36,787 nt of DNA from Zelonia costaricensis (Eukaryota > Euglenozoa > Kinetoplastea > Trypanosomatida > Trypanosomatidae). The notes beneath the pieces are model-generated. The model was not told the DNA's origin and ran no database searches. It saw only the letters and a program-made list of their open reading frames with translations. Positions within the stretch are counted from its first letter, which is position 1. Each line of letters opens with the position of its first letter. Below are positions 7,618 through 16,126 of the stretch, piece after piece. The DNA lies in NCBI GenBank assembly GCA_030849075.1, contig JASAOO010003292.1, forward strand, positions 1-36,787, given 5' to 3'. Made by a program: the position numbers and the translations under genes.

Positions 7618-9726
7618 CTAGACGCCGGCGAAGAGAATCGCCTGCAGCAGCGAGCGGGTGCGCAGGTGGTGCCCCGTGGCGAAGACCAGGTCTACCTCGG
7701 CGGCGGACCGGCACGCCTCCACAAGCGGGGCCCGCATCACGAAGATGGCCGCCGCGTACATGGGCAACAGCCACAGCGCACACGGCGTCATCACGTCGTG
7801 CGGCGGGGCCGACGCGGCCAGCCCCGCGGGGGAGGAGAGGGGGCTGCGGCGGTGCATCTCCCGCACGTGGTAGGACAGGACGAGGTCCCAGAAGGAGAGC
7901 ACCTCGAAGGCGTCCAGCAGCTCCGCGAACCCCGTCAGCATCCACCGCATCGCCAGAACAAGCGGGGGATACTGTAGGTCTCGAGTGGCGTGCAGCATCG
8001 CCGGCAGCGCCAGCCGCTGCACGAGGCTCTCGAAGATGAGGCAGCACTGGAACAGCTCCGGCGTGGGGCCCTGGAGCCGGCTCCAGAGCTGCGCCATCAT
8101 GGCGGACACGAGCTCGTACTGCTCCACCGTGTCACCGGTGATGTTGCACACGGCGCCCTGCAGCAGCGTGAAGCCCTCCACCGGCGCGAAGCCGCACGGT
8201 GGCGCCTTCTGCAGGATGAGGTCGCGCTCGGGGTACAGGAGGTAGGTCATGTAGACCTCGAACTGCCCTTCCGGCCTGCCAAGCTGGCGCAGCGTCTGCA
8301 GCAGCTTCGGGTCCGGCAGGCTGCGGTCCACGACGAGCGCCGTGGCCAGCACCTCGACGTCGTCTGTGTACACAAAGTACTTGTCGCTGTCGCCAACGCT
8401 CATGAACATGTCGTCCAGCGCGAGGCGCTGCAGCAGCCGCGCGCGATTCTCCTGCTTCACGGAGGAGTAGTGGTGGTGGAAGCGGCGCTTGAGCTTGTCG
8501 CGGGCGGGCTTGGAGGCGCATGTGAGGTACCGGGCGAGGCCGTGGCGCGTTTGGTTCGTCATGAGCTCGCCTTGCGCCGGGAAGAGCGGCTTACCGTCCG
8601 TCACGGCCAGCGGCACCTGCAGCGCACGGGCGTAGAAGAGGCGGCGCACGGACGGGTGCAGGCCCTCGCGCAGGATCGCCGCGATCTGCTCCGCCTCCTC
8701 GCCCAGCCGCAGAAAGGCGTCCGTCTGCGCCTCGGCCAGCTCCAGCGTACTGTCGAGGGGGCCGCAGGGGTACGTCGTGGTCAGCCGGCTCGGGTGCAGC
8801 TCGGCAAAGTACTCGCGCAGCGCCTCGAGGGGCGGCACGATGCCGGGGTACGTGCGCAGCGCCTGCACGTGGCGCTGGAACACCGTCAGGAGGCCGAGCT
8901 GGTCCACGCCCAGCACGCCGCTCTCCCACGCCGAGGGCGTCAGCACGCCGGCCTCGACGATGGCCTCCTGCGCCTCGCTCGAGTTGACGCCGTCAACGAG
9001 GCAGCGCAGGAGCAGCGCGATGGGCGCCATGCCCACCCGCTCCTCCTCCATCGCCGCCTCGGCGTTGATGACGGCCGCCGGACTCGCCGGCGACGAGTCG
9101 GCGCGCGTGTTAGTGGCGGTGGTGGACGTGCGCGCCTTGCGCTCTGCTGCGGCCGCAAAGTGCTGCGACACGGCAGCGGCCCACTCGCGCCGTGCGTTCT
9201 CCAGCACGCGCGAGAGCACGACGCACACGGCGGTGTTGGGGGCCGCCTCTGCTGAGGACGCAGCCGCGGCGGCGCTGGCGGCCTTCCTGCCCTTCCCTCC
9301 CTCCACCACGCTCTGCTTGGCGCGCTCCCAGTCCTTCTCCTCGCGTGCCCGCTGCGCCATGAGGCGTTCCTGCAGCTGCGCCACAACGCGATTTTGGCGA
9401 GCCACGACGCCCTGCAGCGCGCTGACGAGATCGGCGCTGGACGGCGCCGCCGGTGCTGCCGCCGGTGATGCGCCGGCCTCGAGCGGGCCGCTCTTCACGG
9501 TCTCTGACCACTGCCCAGCCAGGAAGCCGCTCCACGTGTCCAGCGACGAGGGTGGGGCAGCGGCGAGGCACTCGGCCACGTAGGCGGCGCTGTCTGCCGC
9601 GCGGGTGGACGGGTGCGGCTGCCGGTGCGCCGCCATCGCACGAGCCGCGCTGCGATGCAGGGTGGCGCTGTCGCGTGACGGCCGCGCCAGGTCCGCGTAC
9701 CGCAGCGACGTCTGCTGTGCCGACAT
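7618..9726 (-). CDS. TBC-domain protein resembling TBC1D19, 702 aa
   Basis: The C-terminal half resembles the Rab-GAP (TBC) family member TBC1D19 as I remember it. A start-of-domain helix LHPSVRRLFYARAL lies at about residue 350. It is followed by DKYFVYTDDVEVLATALVVD, then CLIFESLVQRLALPAMLHAT and LAMRWMLTGFAELLDAFEVL, which matches the usual TBC pattern of a Phe/Trp-rich pair of helices before LSFWDLVLSYHV. The N-terminal half is Ala/Ser-rich with a helical segment around AQLQERLMAQRAREEKDWER. The canonical arginine finger (IxxDxxRT) is not seen, and the glutamine finger (YxQG) is at best FTLLQG, so GAP activity is uncertain. The reading frame extends to a GTG at 9777; the first ATG (9726) is preferred. 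The protein probably acts on membrane traffic (family knowledge), with no direct evidence here. Confidence 0.75.
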   Translation of the reverse strand: MSAQQTSLRYADLARPSRDSATLHRSAARAMAAHRQPHPSTRAADSAAYVAECLAAAPPSSLDTWSGFLAGQWSETVKSGPLEAGASPAAAPAAPSSADLVSALQGVVARQNRVVAQLQERLMAQRAREEKDWERAKQSVVEGGKGRKAASAAAAASSAEAAPNTAVCVVLSRVLENARREWAAAVSQHFAAAAERKARTSTTATNTRADSSPASPAAVINAEAAMEEERVGMAPIALLLRCLVDGVNSSEAQEAIVEAGVLTPSAWESGVLGVDQLGLLTVFQRHVQALRTYPGIVPPLEALREYFAELHPSRLTTTYPCGPLDSTLELAEAQTDAFLRLGEEAEQIAAILREGLHPSVRRLFYARALQVPLAVTDGKPLFPAQGELMTNQTRHGLARYLTCASKPARDKLKRRFHHHYSSVKQENRARLLQRLALDDMFMSVGDSDKYFVYTDDVEVLATALVVDRSLPDPKLLQTLRQLGRPEGQFEVYMTYLLYPERDLILQKAPPCGFAPVEGFTLLQGAVCNITGDTVEQYELVSAMMAQLWSRLQGPTPELFQCCLIFESLVQRLALPAMLHATRDLQYPPLVLAMRWMLTGFAELLDAFEVLSFWDLVLSYHVREMHRRSPLSSPAGLAASAPPHDVMTPCALWLLPMYAAAIFVMRAPLVEACRSAAEVDLVFATGHHLRTRSLLQAILFAGV

Positions 9727-9837
9727 CGCGGAGAGCGGCACTGGATGGGAACGGGAGCTGATGCGGCGTGTGTACACCGAGGCGGAGGTCGAGTGCGGTA
9801 AGTGGAGGCGAGCACACTCGCGTGTGTGAGTGCGCAG

Positions 9838-9895
9838 GTGTGTGTGTGTAAGTGTGTGTATGTGTGTGTGTGTGTGTGTGTGGGTGGGTGGGTGT
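9838..9895. repeat. (GT)n and (GGGT)n block
   Basis: Interrupted GT repeats followed by three GGGT-like units; AC in RNA sense, in the TBC leader. Confidence 0.85.
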
Positions 9896-9935
9896 TTGCT
9901 TCGCGGAAGGAGCCGCTGCGGAACCCACGTGTGCG

Positions 9936-9956
9936 CTGCGTGAGGGAGAGGGGGCG
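9936..9956 (-). promoter_or_regulatory. Predicted trans-splice site of the TBC gene
   Basis: CCCCCTCTCCCTCACGCAG in RNA sense, AG at 9936-9937. The leader would be about 210 nt and would include the AC-repeat block. Confidence 0.5.
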
Positions 9957-10374
9957 CGGGTCGTGGATGAAGCGGGTGACGGGAACAACTCTATCTGCGG
10001 CACCCGGCCCACAGAGCCGGCGGTGCATTTAGAAAAGGCGGGAAGTGGCGAGGACAGGGCATCAGTGTGCGTGTGGAGGAGAGCAGCGAAAACAGCAACG
10101 GATCGTGACGATGCCACACTGCGGTAGTCCCCCCCCCGGTTTGAAGAGCTGACTTCTCACGATGCCACACACCGCGTGGGCACTCACCGTCCCGCTAGGC
10201 GTCGTTGCCACGCGCTGTGGACCTAATGGGCACTTCTTGCCGTTCTTTGATTGATGTGAAGGGCAGCTGCTCGAAGCCGCCATGCCGCATCTCACGCAGA
10301 AAAAAATGCGACCTCACCGCATTTGATGGGAGATGAAGGAGGAGGGGGGGCCGTGTCGCTGCCAACGCTGACGG

Positions 10375-11232
10375 CTAAGTCCCGCGTGGCGACGTAGCAG
10401 CAGCAGCAGCAGCAGCGTACCACCGCTTCGCCTTGGCAGGCCGCAGCTCCACGATGATGTTGTAGCGATCGGCCAAATCGGCCCGCCAGCCCTCAGCACC
10501 ATCGACACCATCAGGTGCAGCAGTGCGCTGCGACTCGCCCCGGTCGCGCCGCACGCGGTGCAGCACACCAGGCAGCGCACCGCGCGACACGACGCCGAGC
10601 AGGTTACCCGCCATTACCACCGCCTCGCCAGCGTGCGTCGGTGTGACCGGCGTCCAGTGCGGCAGGGTATCGAGGGCCGAGGCGGTGCCAGCGACGGCCC
10701 CCGTGAAGTCTCCGGGCCGGTGCCCCGCGGTGAAGGACGCGGGCAGCGCATCCTCCAGATTCACCTCCAACCCGCCGGCAGAGCCGCAGAGGAGGGCGGT
10801 GCACAGGCCCGGGTCCACGTGCGGGCGGCAGCCCGACCCGGCCGGGTATCGCAGCACGCGCAGCACCGACTTCTTGCCCAGGCCCGCCAGCAGCTCGCGC
10901 TGCGCCTCAGCACTGGCGCACAGCCACTGAAGCTGCTGGTGGTGCTGCAGCGACTCCTGCACGTAGGCCACGGCAGCCGCGTGCAGACCTTCGCAGACAC
11001 CGCGCACCTCGGCTGGGATCGCTCGATAGGCGGCGGTTGCGTCGTACATGTGCTGCAGCGGCAGCTCCAGGTGGTCGCGTTGGTCTGCGCCGTCGCGGTG
11101 GTGGGCAACGGGGCCAAGCACCGCGTGCGTGCCGCGGCTGGCATAGAGGGCCGGTGCGTGAGTGCGCAGTGCGGCAAACGCGCCCCGCACCTCCGCCGCA
11201 GTGAAGAGGTCGACCAGCCGGAAGCGCTGCAT
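10375..11232 (-). CDS. 2-oxoglutarate/Fe(II)-dependent oxygenase-like protein, 285 aa
   Basis: The fold resembles isopenicillin N synthase-type oxygenases. The iron facial triad is visible: HVDPG gives His138 and Asp140, and VLHRV gives His225. The approach to the first motif, LRVLRYPAGSGCRPHVDPGL, is typical for this family, and basic residues after His225 could hold the 2-oxoglutarate carboxylate. GEAVVMAGNLLGVVSRG before the distal His also fits. Length is slightly short for the family. The C-terminus ends in seven alanines coded by a GCT run and a short tail. The long frame upstream of 11232 is Cys/Pro/His-rich leader. No targeting signal is seen. The substrate cannot be inferred; this class includes small-molecule oxidases and hydroxylases. 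There is no resemblance to the JBP/TET or AlkB subfamilies. Confidence 0.78.
   Translation of the reverse strand: MQRFRLVDLFTAAEVRGAFAALRTHAPALYASRGTHAVLGPVAHHRDGADQRDHLELPLQHMYDATAAYRAIPAEVRGVCEGLHAAAVAYVQESLQHHQQLQWLCASAEAQRELLAGLGKKSVLRVLRYPAGSGCRPHVDPGLCTALLCGSAGGLEVNLEDALPASFTAGHRPGDFTGAVAGTASALDTLPHWTPVTPTHAGEAVVMAGNLLGVVSRGALPGVLHRVRRDRGESQRTAAPDGVDGAEGWRADLADRYNIIVELRPAKAKRWYAAAAAAATSPRGT
10396..10416. repeat. (AGC)7 run, coding
   Basis: Seven AGC units on the plus strand, coding seven alanines at the C-terminus of the oxygenase. Confidence 0.9.
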
Positions 11233-11614
11233 GGCCCCTGCGATGGTGACGTCGAATGGGCGATGGTAGTGCTGGTGGAGGGGGTGGGGTGGGGGGGCTG
11301 GTGCTGTGACACCGCCTCCCTGCGCGCGTGTGCGTGTGTAGGGGGGGGAGGTGACGCAAGAGAAGAAGGATGGGGGGCACAAGCGAGGCAGGCAAGTCGA
11401 GCAAGCGGGGCACGTCCTCCACCGAGCGCGTCTGTCCAGTTCGCAGATGATGGGCGCAGCGGTGCAGCGCCGCCCAGTCCCCCGCCACGTCACGCGGCTC
11501 TCTACCCTTACCCGCCTCCCTCAGTTGGCCGTGATGACACGGCATCGCCTTCTTGATGAGAGTTGCAGCAGCAGCATCAGCAGCGGAAACACGGCGAAGT
11601 GCGGAGCGGCGGCT
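11233..11614. other. Spacer between ARP-B and oxygenase gene
   Basis: It has two pyrimidine tracts in RNA sense (11270-11300 and 11341-11375) with several AGs, so the exact splice site is uncertain. No gene seen. Confidence 0.6.
11320..11375 (-). promoter_or_regulatory. Predicted trans-splice site of the oxygenase gene
   Basis: A tract at 11341-11375 is followed by ACACGCGCGCAG, AG at 11320-11321. Further AGs nearer the ATG are possible. Confidence 0.35.
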
Positions 11615-12829
11615 CTACGCACGACTGCGAGACATCACAGCCGGTCCGCACTCGAGGTACTCCGCACGGGTCACCGCGGCCCCGGCGTAATCGGCGCTGG
11701 CGGCGAACGCGCTCGCCCCGCGCCACACGGCGTGTTCCACCTGCGCGCCGTCCCGCACCGTCAGCTCGTACGACACGGAGCGGTCCAGCGCACTGCCCGA
11801 CGCCGCCATGACGCCGGCGGCCCGCTCTTCCAGCGCGCGACGCAGGAGGCGCTGCATCCGCCGCGCGAACCCGGGGAACCGCGCGGCGCCGCCCGAGATG
11901 AGGATGTTGCACAGGAGCGGGCGGCGGCAGTCGATGGGGCTGGACCACACCACCTCGTCCACCAGCGCATCGAGACCGGCGTGCGACGCGGCACCGAGCA
12001 GCTCGGGTGCGAACATCGCCTCCGCCGCGAGGAGGCGCTCAGGACCCACGTTGATGGCGCACTCGGCAACAGTGCACGCGTGCGACTCCGCGTGCTGCAC
12101 CGGCGGCTGCCTCCAGGACGCGTCCGCGCCGCGCAGCGCCAGCGCCTGGGCCGCGTCGCGTGCCACGCGGCAGTAGCGCACCTTGACCCTCTCTGCCACC
12201 TCCAAGGCCCGTGCCGCGTCCACACCGCGCTCTCGGGTGCGCAGGTGCTGTAGCACGTACTGCGTGATGTCCCGTCCAGCAACGGGAAAGCGCCTCGCCG
12301 CCCCAGCCACGGCGTAGCCGGCCACGATGGGCACGACCTGCGTGACACCGGCGCCGCACTCCACCACCACCCCAGTGTCGCAGCCGTCCCCGAGGCTGCT
12401 CAGCGCGAAGTGCGCCTGTGACCCGACGCAGAGCCGCGGCACGCCAAAGCCCTCAAACAACATCTCCGCAGTTGTGGCGCGCTGCGCCGGTGCCGTGCAG
12501 GCGGGCTCGGTCAGCAGCACGCTGACGTCCTGCGGCTCCACGCAGAGGCGCCGGCTGAACACATGCCGCCAGTACTCCTCCATCACGTTCCAGTCGACCA
12601 CAGCGCCGTGCTCGAGCGGGCTGTGCCGCGGCACTCCGGTCAGCTCGGCCGCGTCGCGGCCCGTCACGAAGCCGTCGCCGGGGCAAGGCACAGCCGCCAC
12701 ACCCCGCCACGCCGCCAGCGTCGGCTGCACCCACGTCGGGTCGGCGTTGCCGGCGTAGCCAAGCCGCGTGGTGCTCGTGCCCACGTCGCACACCACCACA
12801 GCCGCATCAGCACTCTCGTAGCTGGCCAT
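11615..12829 (-). CDS. Divergent actin-related protein (ARP-B), 404 aa
   Basis: Actin-fold protein. The phosphate-1 loop is VCDVGTSTTRLGYAGNADP. VVDWNVMEEYWRHVFSRRL corresponds to the actin segment TNWDDMEKIWHHTFYNELR. The phosphate-2 loop is VECGAGVTQVVPIVAGYAV, and the adenosine motif is LISGGAARFPGFARRM. Catalytic positions differ from actin: Asp154 is Glu, Asp157 is Ala, His161 is Gln, and the Gln137 position is Glu. The C-terminus departs from actin after ASADYAGAAVTRAEYLECGP and lacks the KCF ending. Length is near that of ARP2/ARP3, and SGGAARFPGFARRMQRLL is slightly ARP3-like, but assignment to a subclass is not safe. The start ATG lies 37 nt below a 32-nt (AC)n run in RNA sense; the frame above it reads through that run and is leader. 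Confidence 0.88.
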   Translation of the reverse strand: MASYESADAAVVVCDVGTSTTRLGYAGNADPTWVQPTLAAWRGVAAVPCPGDGFVTGRDAAELTGVPRHSPLEHGAVVDWNVMEEYWRHVFSRRLCVEPQDVSVLLTEPACTAPAQRATTAEMLFEGFGVPRLCVGSQAHFALSSLGDGCDTGVVVECGAGVTQVVPIVAGYAVAGAARRFPVAGRDITQYVLQHLRTRERGVDAARALEVAERVKVRYCRVARDAAQALALRGADASWRQPPVQHAESHACTVAECAINVGPERLLAAEAMFAPELLGAASHAGLDALVDEVVWSSPIDCRRPLLCNILISGGAARFPGFARRMQRLLRRALEERAAGVMAASGSALDRSVSYELTVRDGAQVEHAVWRGASAFAASADYAGAAVTRAEYLECGPAVMSRSRA

Positions 12830-12861
12830 CACAGGCCTCGCACTCCTCGCTTTCAGGTGAG

Positions 12862-12865
<4 letters not shown>

Positions 12866-12897
<32 letters not shown>
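12866..12897. repeat. (GT)16 run
   Basis: A 32-nt GT run, AC in RNA sense, in the ARP-B leader 37 nt above its ATG. Confidence 0.95.
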
Positions 12898-12898
<1 letters not shown>

Positions 12899-12969
12899 TG
12901 AGAGATTGCGTGCCTGCGTGTAGGCGCGGCGCAGCGGTGGCCCCGCGAATTCGGTTTGGTGTCTCTGCG

Positions 12970-13016
12970 CTGGTTGAAGTATTGACGTGAAAGGGGGGGG
13001 GTGAGGGAGGGGAGGC
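12970..13016 (-). promoter_or_regulatory. Predicted trans-splice site of ARP-B
   Basis: A C/T tract (12990-13016) is followed by TACTTCAACCAG, AG at 12970-12971. The AC repeat would then lie inside the leader. Confidence 0.45.
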
Positions 13017-13339
13017 AACAGTCACACCGTGGGCACCACAAACTGTGAAGCGCGATGGAACCCGCACATTTCGTCGAAGCCGATGCCACCCCATCGCGGC
13101 ACTTGCAAGCGTGCCGGAGAACTTCGTGAGCCGCAGCTCTGGTTCTCCGTGATCGTGTCGGGACTGCTGGGTACTCTCTTAGCGGTTGTGAAGGGGCCCG
13201 GTGATGTGCCCTGGCGTAGGGGGCAAGCAGGCAGCAGAAGAGGTGCTCGAGCTCTCACGGTGCGAGCGTAGACGCCTCTCACGCTCACGCACACACACGC
13301 ACACCAACAAACTTCGACCTGGCTGGAGGTGCACCGTCG

Positions 13340-14530
13340 CTACCCGTCCTCGCTGCCTCCTGGGTCGATGGAGTCCATCAGCTTGGTGCTGGCGTTGGTC
13401 AGGTGCTGGATGCGGCAGATCACCTCGTACGCGCCACGCTGCATCTCGTGCGCCAGCTGCTCCACCGCAGCGACCTTGTCGCCGCCTGTCAGAACCTTGT
13501 AGAGGTGCACCAGCACCAGCTGGTCCTCCTCCTCAGTGAAGGGGCGCGCCGTGCGCACGGGCCGCCCCGCCGCGTGGTACGTGATGTCCCCGCAGTAGCG
13601 GCACATGCGGTGGCCCCGCTGCGGCGACGCCACCGCCGTCTGTAGCATCTCGGTGCTGCCCACCCCAGCGCACGTGCCGCCCACGCTGGCCACGCCGTCG
13701 ATCAGGGCGAGGTTGTCATGGCTGCGCCACGGAAAGCGCGCGGCGGTGAGGTCGGCCAGCGCGACATCGCCGCCGTCGCCCCGCACACTGGCGTCCGCAC
13801 GCACGACGCCGCGCACCGCATCCCACGCGTCCGCCGGCAGCCCCTGTGCGCCGCTGTGATGGTGTCGTGCGGCGGGCCAGTTTGCGTCGTCGGTGCTGTG
13901 CGCTATGACGGCCTTGTAGGAGGCGTGCGTGCGGTCCAGCAGCGAGTCGCGCGGCGTGCCGTGGTAGCGCAAAGCCCACAGGGTTGCCCGTGGCGAGAGG
14001 GGCGCGAGCTGCACGGCGTCCGCGCGCAGGCCCTGGTCGTGCACCATGAACACGACTCGGTAGTCCAAGGCAGGGTTGCGCCGCGCCAGGGCGGCCTCCA
14101 GCGCAGCGGCGAGGGCGAGCTCCTCGGGCGGGTGGCGGGCCGTCACGGTGCGCAAGAAGGTGACTGGCTGCGTCGCACTGTCAAGCACGGCATCAAAGCG
14201 CCGCATCTTCACCTCGAAGTGCGCCCGGACGGCGGGATCGTTGAGGTCGAAGTGGGCGAAGGCGGTGTGCTGGCCGCGGAAAAGCACCCACGGCCCGACG
14301 CACTCGGGCCGGTACGGCGGCGGGCCAGGCGGGTAGAAGCCCGCCGCGAAGCCGCTGCCGATGAAGTGCAGCAGCCCGTCCAGGGTGACACGGCTGAAGT
14401 CGAAAGGGTACGCCTCGGTGCGCAGGCCCAGCTTGCCCAGCATCAGCGCCGGACCGCACCAGCCGCCGAGAGAGATGAACTTGCGCGGCACCGGCGCCCC
14501 ACTGGCCAGCGCCCTCGTGCGACGCAGCAT
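13340..14530 (-). CDS. DUF1796-like protein with CxxC and SANT/Myb-like tail, 396 aa
   Basis: Residues about 18-60 match the start of DUF1796 (putative papain-like cysteine peptidase): FISLGGWCGPALMLGKLGLR, then TEAYPFDFSRVT. Cys25 would be the predicted nucleophile. A later TAFAHFDLND offers a candidate His/Asp. After a Ser/Asp/Gly-rich linker comes CRYCG (Cys310, Cys313), a possible half zinc site. Then RPFTEEEDQLVLVHLYKVL, followed by AVEQLAHEMQRGAYEVICRI, looks like a SANT/Myb-type three-helix unit. The N-terminus MLRRTRALASGAPVPRKF could be a short mitochondrial presequence. Peptidase activity of DUF1796 is itself only predicted. The reading frame runs on to a GTG at 15073 through CA repeats, but the first ATG preceding the conserved domain is at 14530, 34 nt after a good acceptor. 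Confidence 0.72.
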   Translation of the reverse strand: MLRRTRALASGAPVPRKFISLGGWCGPALMLGKLGLRTEAYPFDFSRVTLDGLLHFIGSGFAAGFYPPGPPPYRPECVGPWVLFRGQHTAFAHFDLNDPAVRAHFEVKMRRFDAVLDSATQPVTFLRTVTARHPPEELALAAALEAALARRNPALDYRVVFMVHDQGLRADAVQLAPLSPRATLWALRYHGTPRDSLLDRTHASYKAVIAHSTDDANWPAARHHHSGAQGLPADAWDAVRGVVRADASVRGDGGDVALADLTAARFPWRSHDNLALIDGVASVGGTCAGVGSTEMLQTAVASPQRGHRMCRYCGDITYHAAGRPVRTARPFTEEEDQLVLVHLYKVLTGGDKVAAVEQLAHEMQRGAYEVICRIQHLTNASTKLMDSIDPGGSEDG

Positions 14531-14564
14531 CGCGCGTGGGGATGAGAAGACGACGTAGTGCGCG

Positions 14565-14636
14565 CTGGTGTGTGTGTGTGTGTGTGTGTGAGTGTAGCGA
14601 GAGGCGCAGGAGGAAGTGGGAAGAGTGGAGAGCAGT
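14565..14636 (-). promoter_or_regulatory. Predicted trans-splice site of the DUF1796-like gene
   Basis: The C/T tract at 14598-14636 is separated from the first AG (14565-14566) by an AC repeat, leaving a 34-nt leader. Confidence 0.45.
14568..14590. repeat. (GT)n run
   Basis: A 23-nt GT run lying between the pyrimidine tract and the first AG of the DUF1796-like gene. Confidence 0.95.
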
Positions 14637-14913
14637 GCTGAGACCATCCGTGACAGCGCCGGGTGACATGCGACCAGCACGGCGCCGGCTGTGCCCCGCG
14701 GTGCACTCCCGGAGGCGGGTGATGCGGCGCCTCTCTGCCCAAGCGGCAGGCGCCTCTGACGTGCCGCTGATCCGCCGTGCGCCACTCGAGCGTGGCACGT
14801 GGCATCGTGCAGCGGCGCTGTGGGCCACCCACGTGCCCACCGCCACCGGGCACTGAGCGCCAAGACAACAAAGAAGGGGGAGCGCAGGTCGCATCCCCTC
14901 CGTTTCGAGCTCC

Positions 14914-14929
14914 CACACACACACACACA
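14914..14929. repeat. (CA)8 run
   Basis: UG in RNA sense, within the long spacer after NOP58. Confidence 0.9.
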
Positions 14930-15638
14930 GCCGCGGCTACGGCGGGGGCGCGCTGCGTGGTGGGGCCGCCGGCAGTGCACACACGAGGCGTGTGCACCTT
15001 GAACCGCAGCGCCCCTCAGCGCCGCCTTGCGAGTTGTGTTTGCTTCGGTGCTCGGGTTGCGCTTCTTCTTCACGGCAAAAAGGGGGGAAGGGGGAGGCGC
15101 CAGTGATTACGCACGCGTGCACCGACATCCACACGCGCACACGTGCACTCAGAGAGAGAACGCCACAGCCTGCTGAGACGGGGGACGGGGAGGGTCACGG
15201 AGCCGGACGCCGTCTTGGCCGCCCCCCGCCGCCGCCGCCCCACCCTCACCCTACGCAGCCGGGAACAACATGGCTTAGAGGAACAAGACCAAAAGAGGGG
15301 TGTTATCGCGGTGGCTTATCGAGAGGGAAAAGAACAACAAAGCAAGCAACGACGTGCTCAGAGGGGACAACTAGTGAGAGCCGGAGTGGGGGGGAGGGGG
15401 GAGGGAGGGGTGCAGTGCAATCGCCGCGCGGACACGTCTGCCGCTCAGGGGGGGAGGGGGGAGGGGGCGGTCAGCAGTGGCCAAGGCGCGTAGGGAAACA
15501 CGAGCAGTGCGTGGGCGGAGTTGCGAAGGAGAACAGAAGGAACGGGCACGTGGGGGGGGAGGGCCTCCTGCTCCACTCACAGAGACACAGATGCGCGGTG
15601 GTGACAGCAGCAGCTCCCCGTCCCCGTCCCTGCAGACG

Positions 15639-15656
15639 CACACACACACACACACA
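15639..15656. repeat. (CA)9 run
   Basis: UG in RNA sense, within the long spacer after NOP58. Confidence 0.9.
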
Positions 15657-15829
15657 GAGTCCACGCGTCCACGTCCGCCTCTCTTCTCCCTCTCCCCGAT
15701 TGTGCACCCCCGCTGAACCACTGCACCGGTGATCGGCGGGCACACGGGACACAAACGAGCGCACCAACACACCGGTCCACCGCGCCTCACGTGTGCACGC
15801 GGGTGCCCGACCCCATCACCACCTTCCAC

Positions 15830-15905
15830 ACACAAACACACACACACAGACACAGACACACAGAGAGACGGAGCGACACCTACCCACACACACACACACG
15901 CACAA
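15830..15905. repeat. CA-rich block
   Basis: CA repeats interrupted by CAGA and AAAC units, about 220 nt below the NOP58 stop. Confidence 0.85.
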
Positions 15906-15994
15906 GACCACAACCCCACCCAACAGCCCTCCTCGGCCACAATCGCCAACCACCCACGCACAGGCAAGCACATGCGCACACATCGCCTTTGCAG

Positions 15995-16015
15995 CTGCTG
16001 CTGCTGCTGCTGCTG
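15995..16015. repeat. (CTG)7 run
   Basis: Seven CTG units (CAG in RNA), non-coding, about 110 nt below the NOP58 stop. Confidence 0.9.
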
Positions 16016-16126
16016 TTTGTGTACGCGTGACAGGGGTTGAGGAGGGGGTGCGGCAGGACGCCGTGGGCGGCGCTAGCACATGCGCTGCGCACCCAAACCC
16101 TTTTTCCCTCTCCACTTCACTTCTGC

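Larger units (their letters stand above)
9727..10374. other. Spacer between oxygenase gene and TBC gene
   Basis: It contains a GT-repeat block in the TBC leader, a good acceptor, and a less GC-rich stretch (10100-10300) where the sequence cgatgccacac occurs twice (about 10107 and 10159). No gene seen. Confidence 0.6.
12830..13339. other. Spacer between DUF1796-like gene and ARP-B
   Basis: It holds a 32-nt GT run near the ARP-B ATG, then a pyrimidine tract (RNA sense) at 12990-13016. A CA cluster lies at about 13285-13305, just downstream of the DUF1796-like stop. No gene seen. Confidence 0.6.
14531..16126. other. Long spacer (1.6 kb) between NOP58 and DUF1796-like gene
   Basis: The longest gene-free stretch. 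Its left end is the leader of the DUF1796-like gene. From about 14900 to 15910 it carries several CA blocks on the plus strand (UG in RNA), with a CTG run at 15995-16015, so much of it may be a long NOP58 3' UTR. Frames here translate to His/Thr or Cys/Val repeats and are not convincing. Confidence 0.55.

Noticed and set aside
9727..9777. N-terminal extension of the TBC protein
   Set aside because: It begins with GTG; trypanosomatid nuclear genes start with ATG, and the ATG at 9726 follows.
14531..15073. N-terminal extension of the DUF1796-like protein
   Set aside because: It starts with GTG, reads through an AC repeat (Thr/His run) and crosses the predicted acceptor.
15371..15979. A 202-codon minus-strand frame in the long spacer
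   Set aside because: Cys/Val runs produced by UG repeats; no leader signal or domain.
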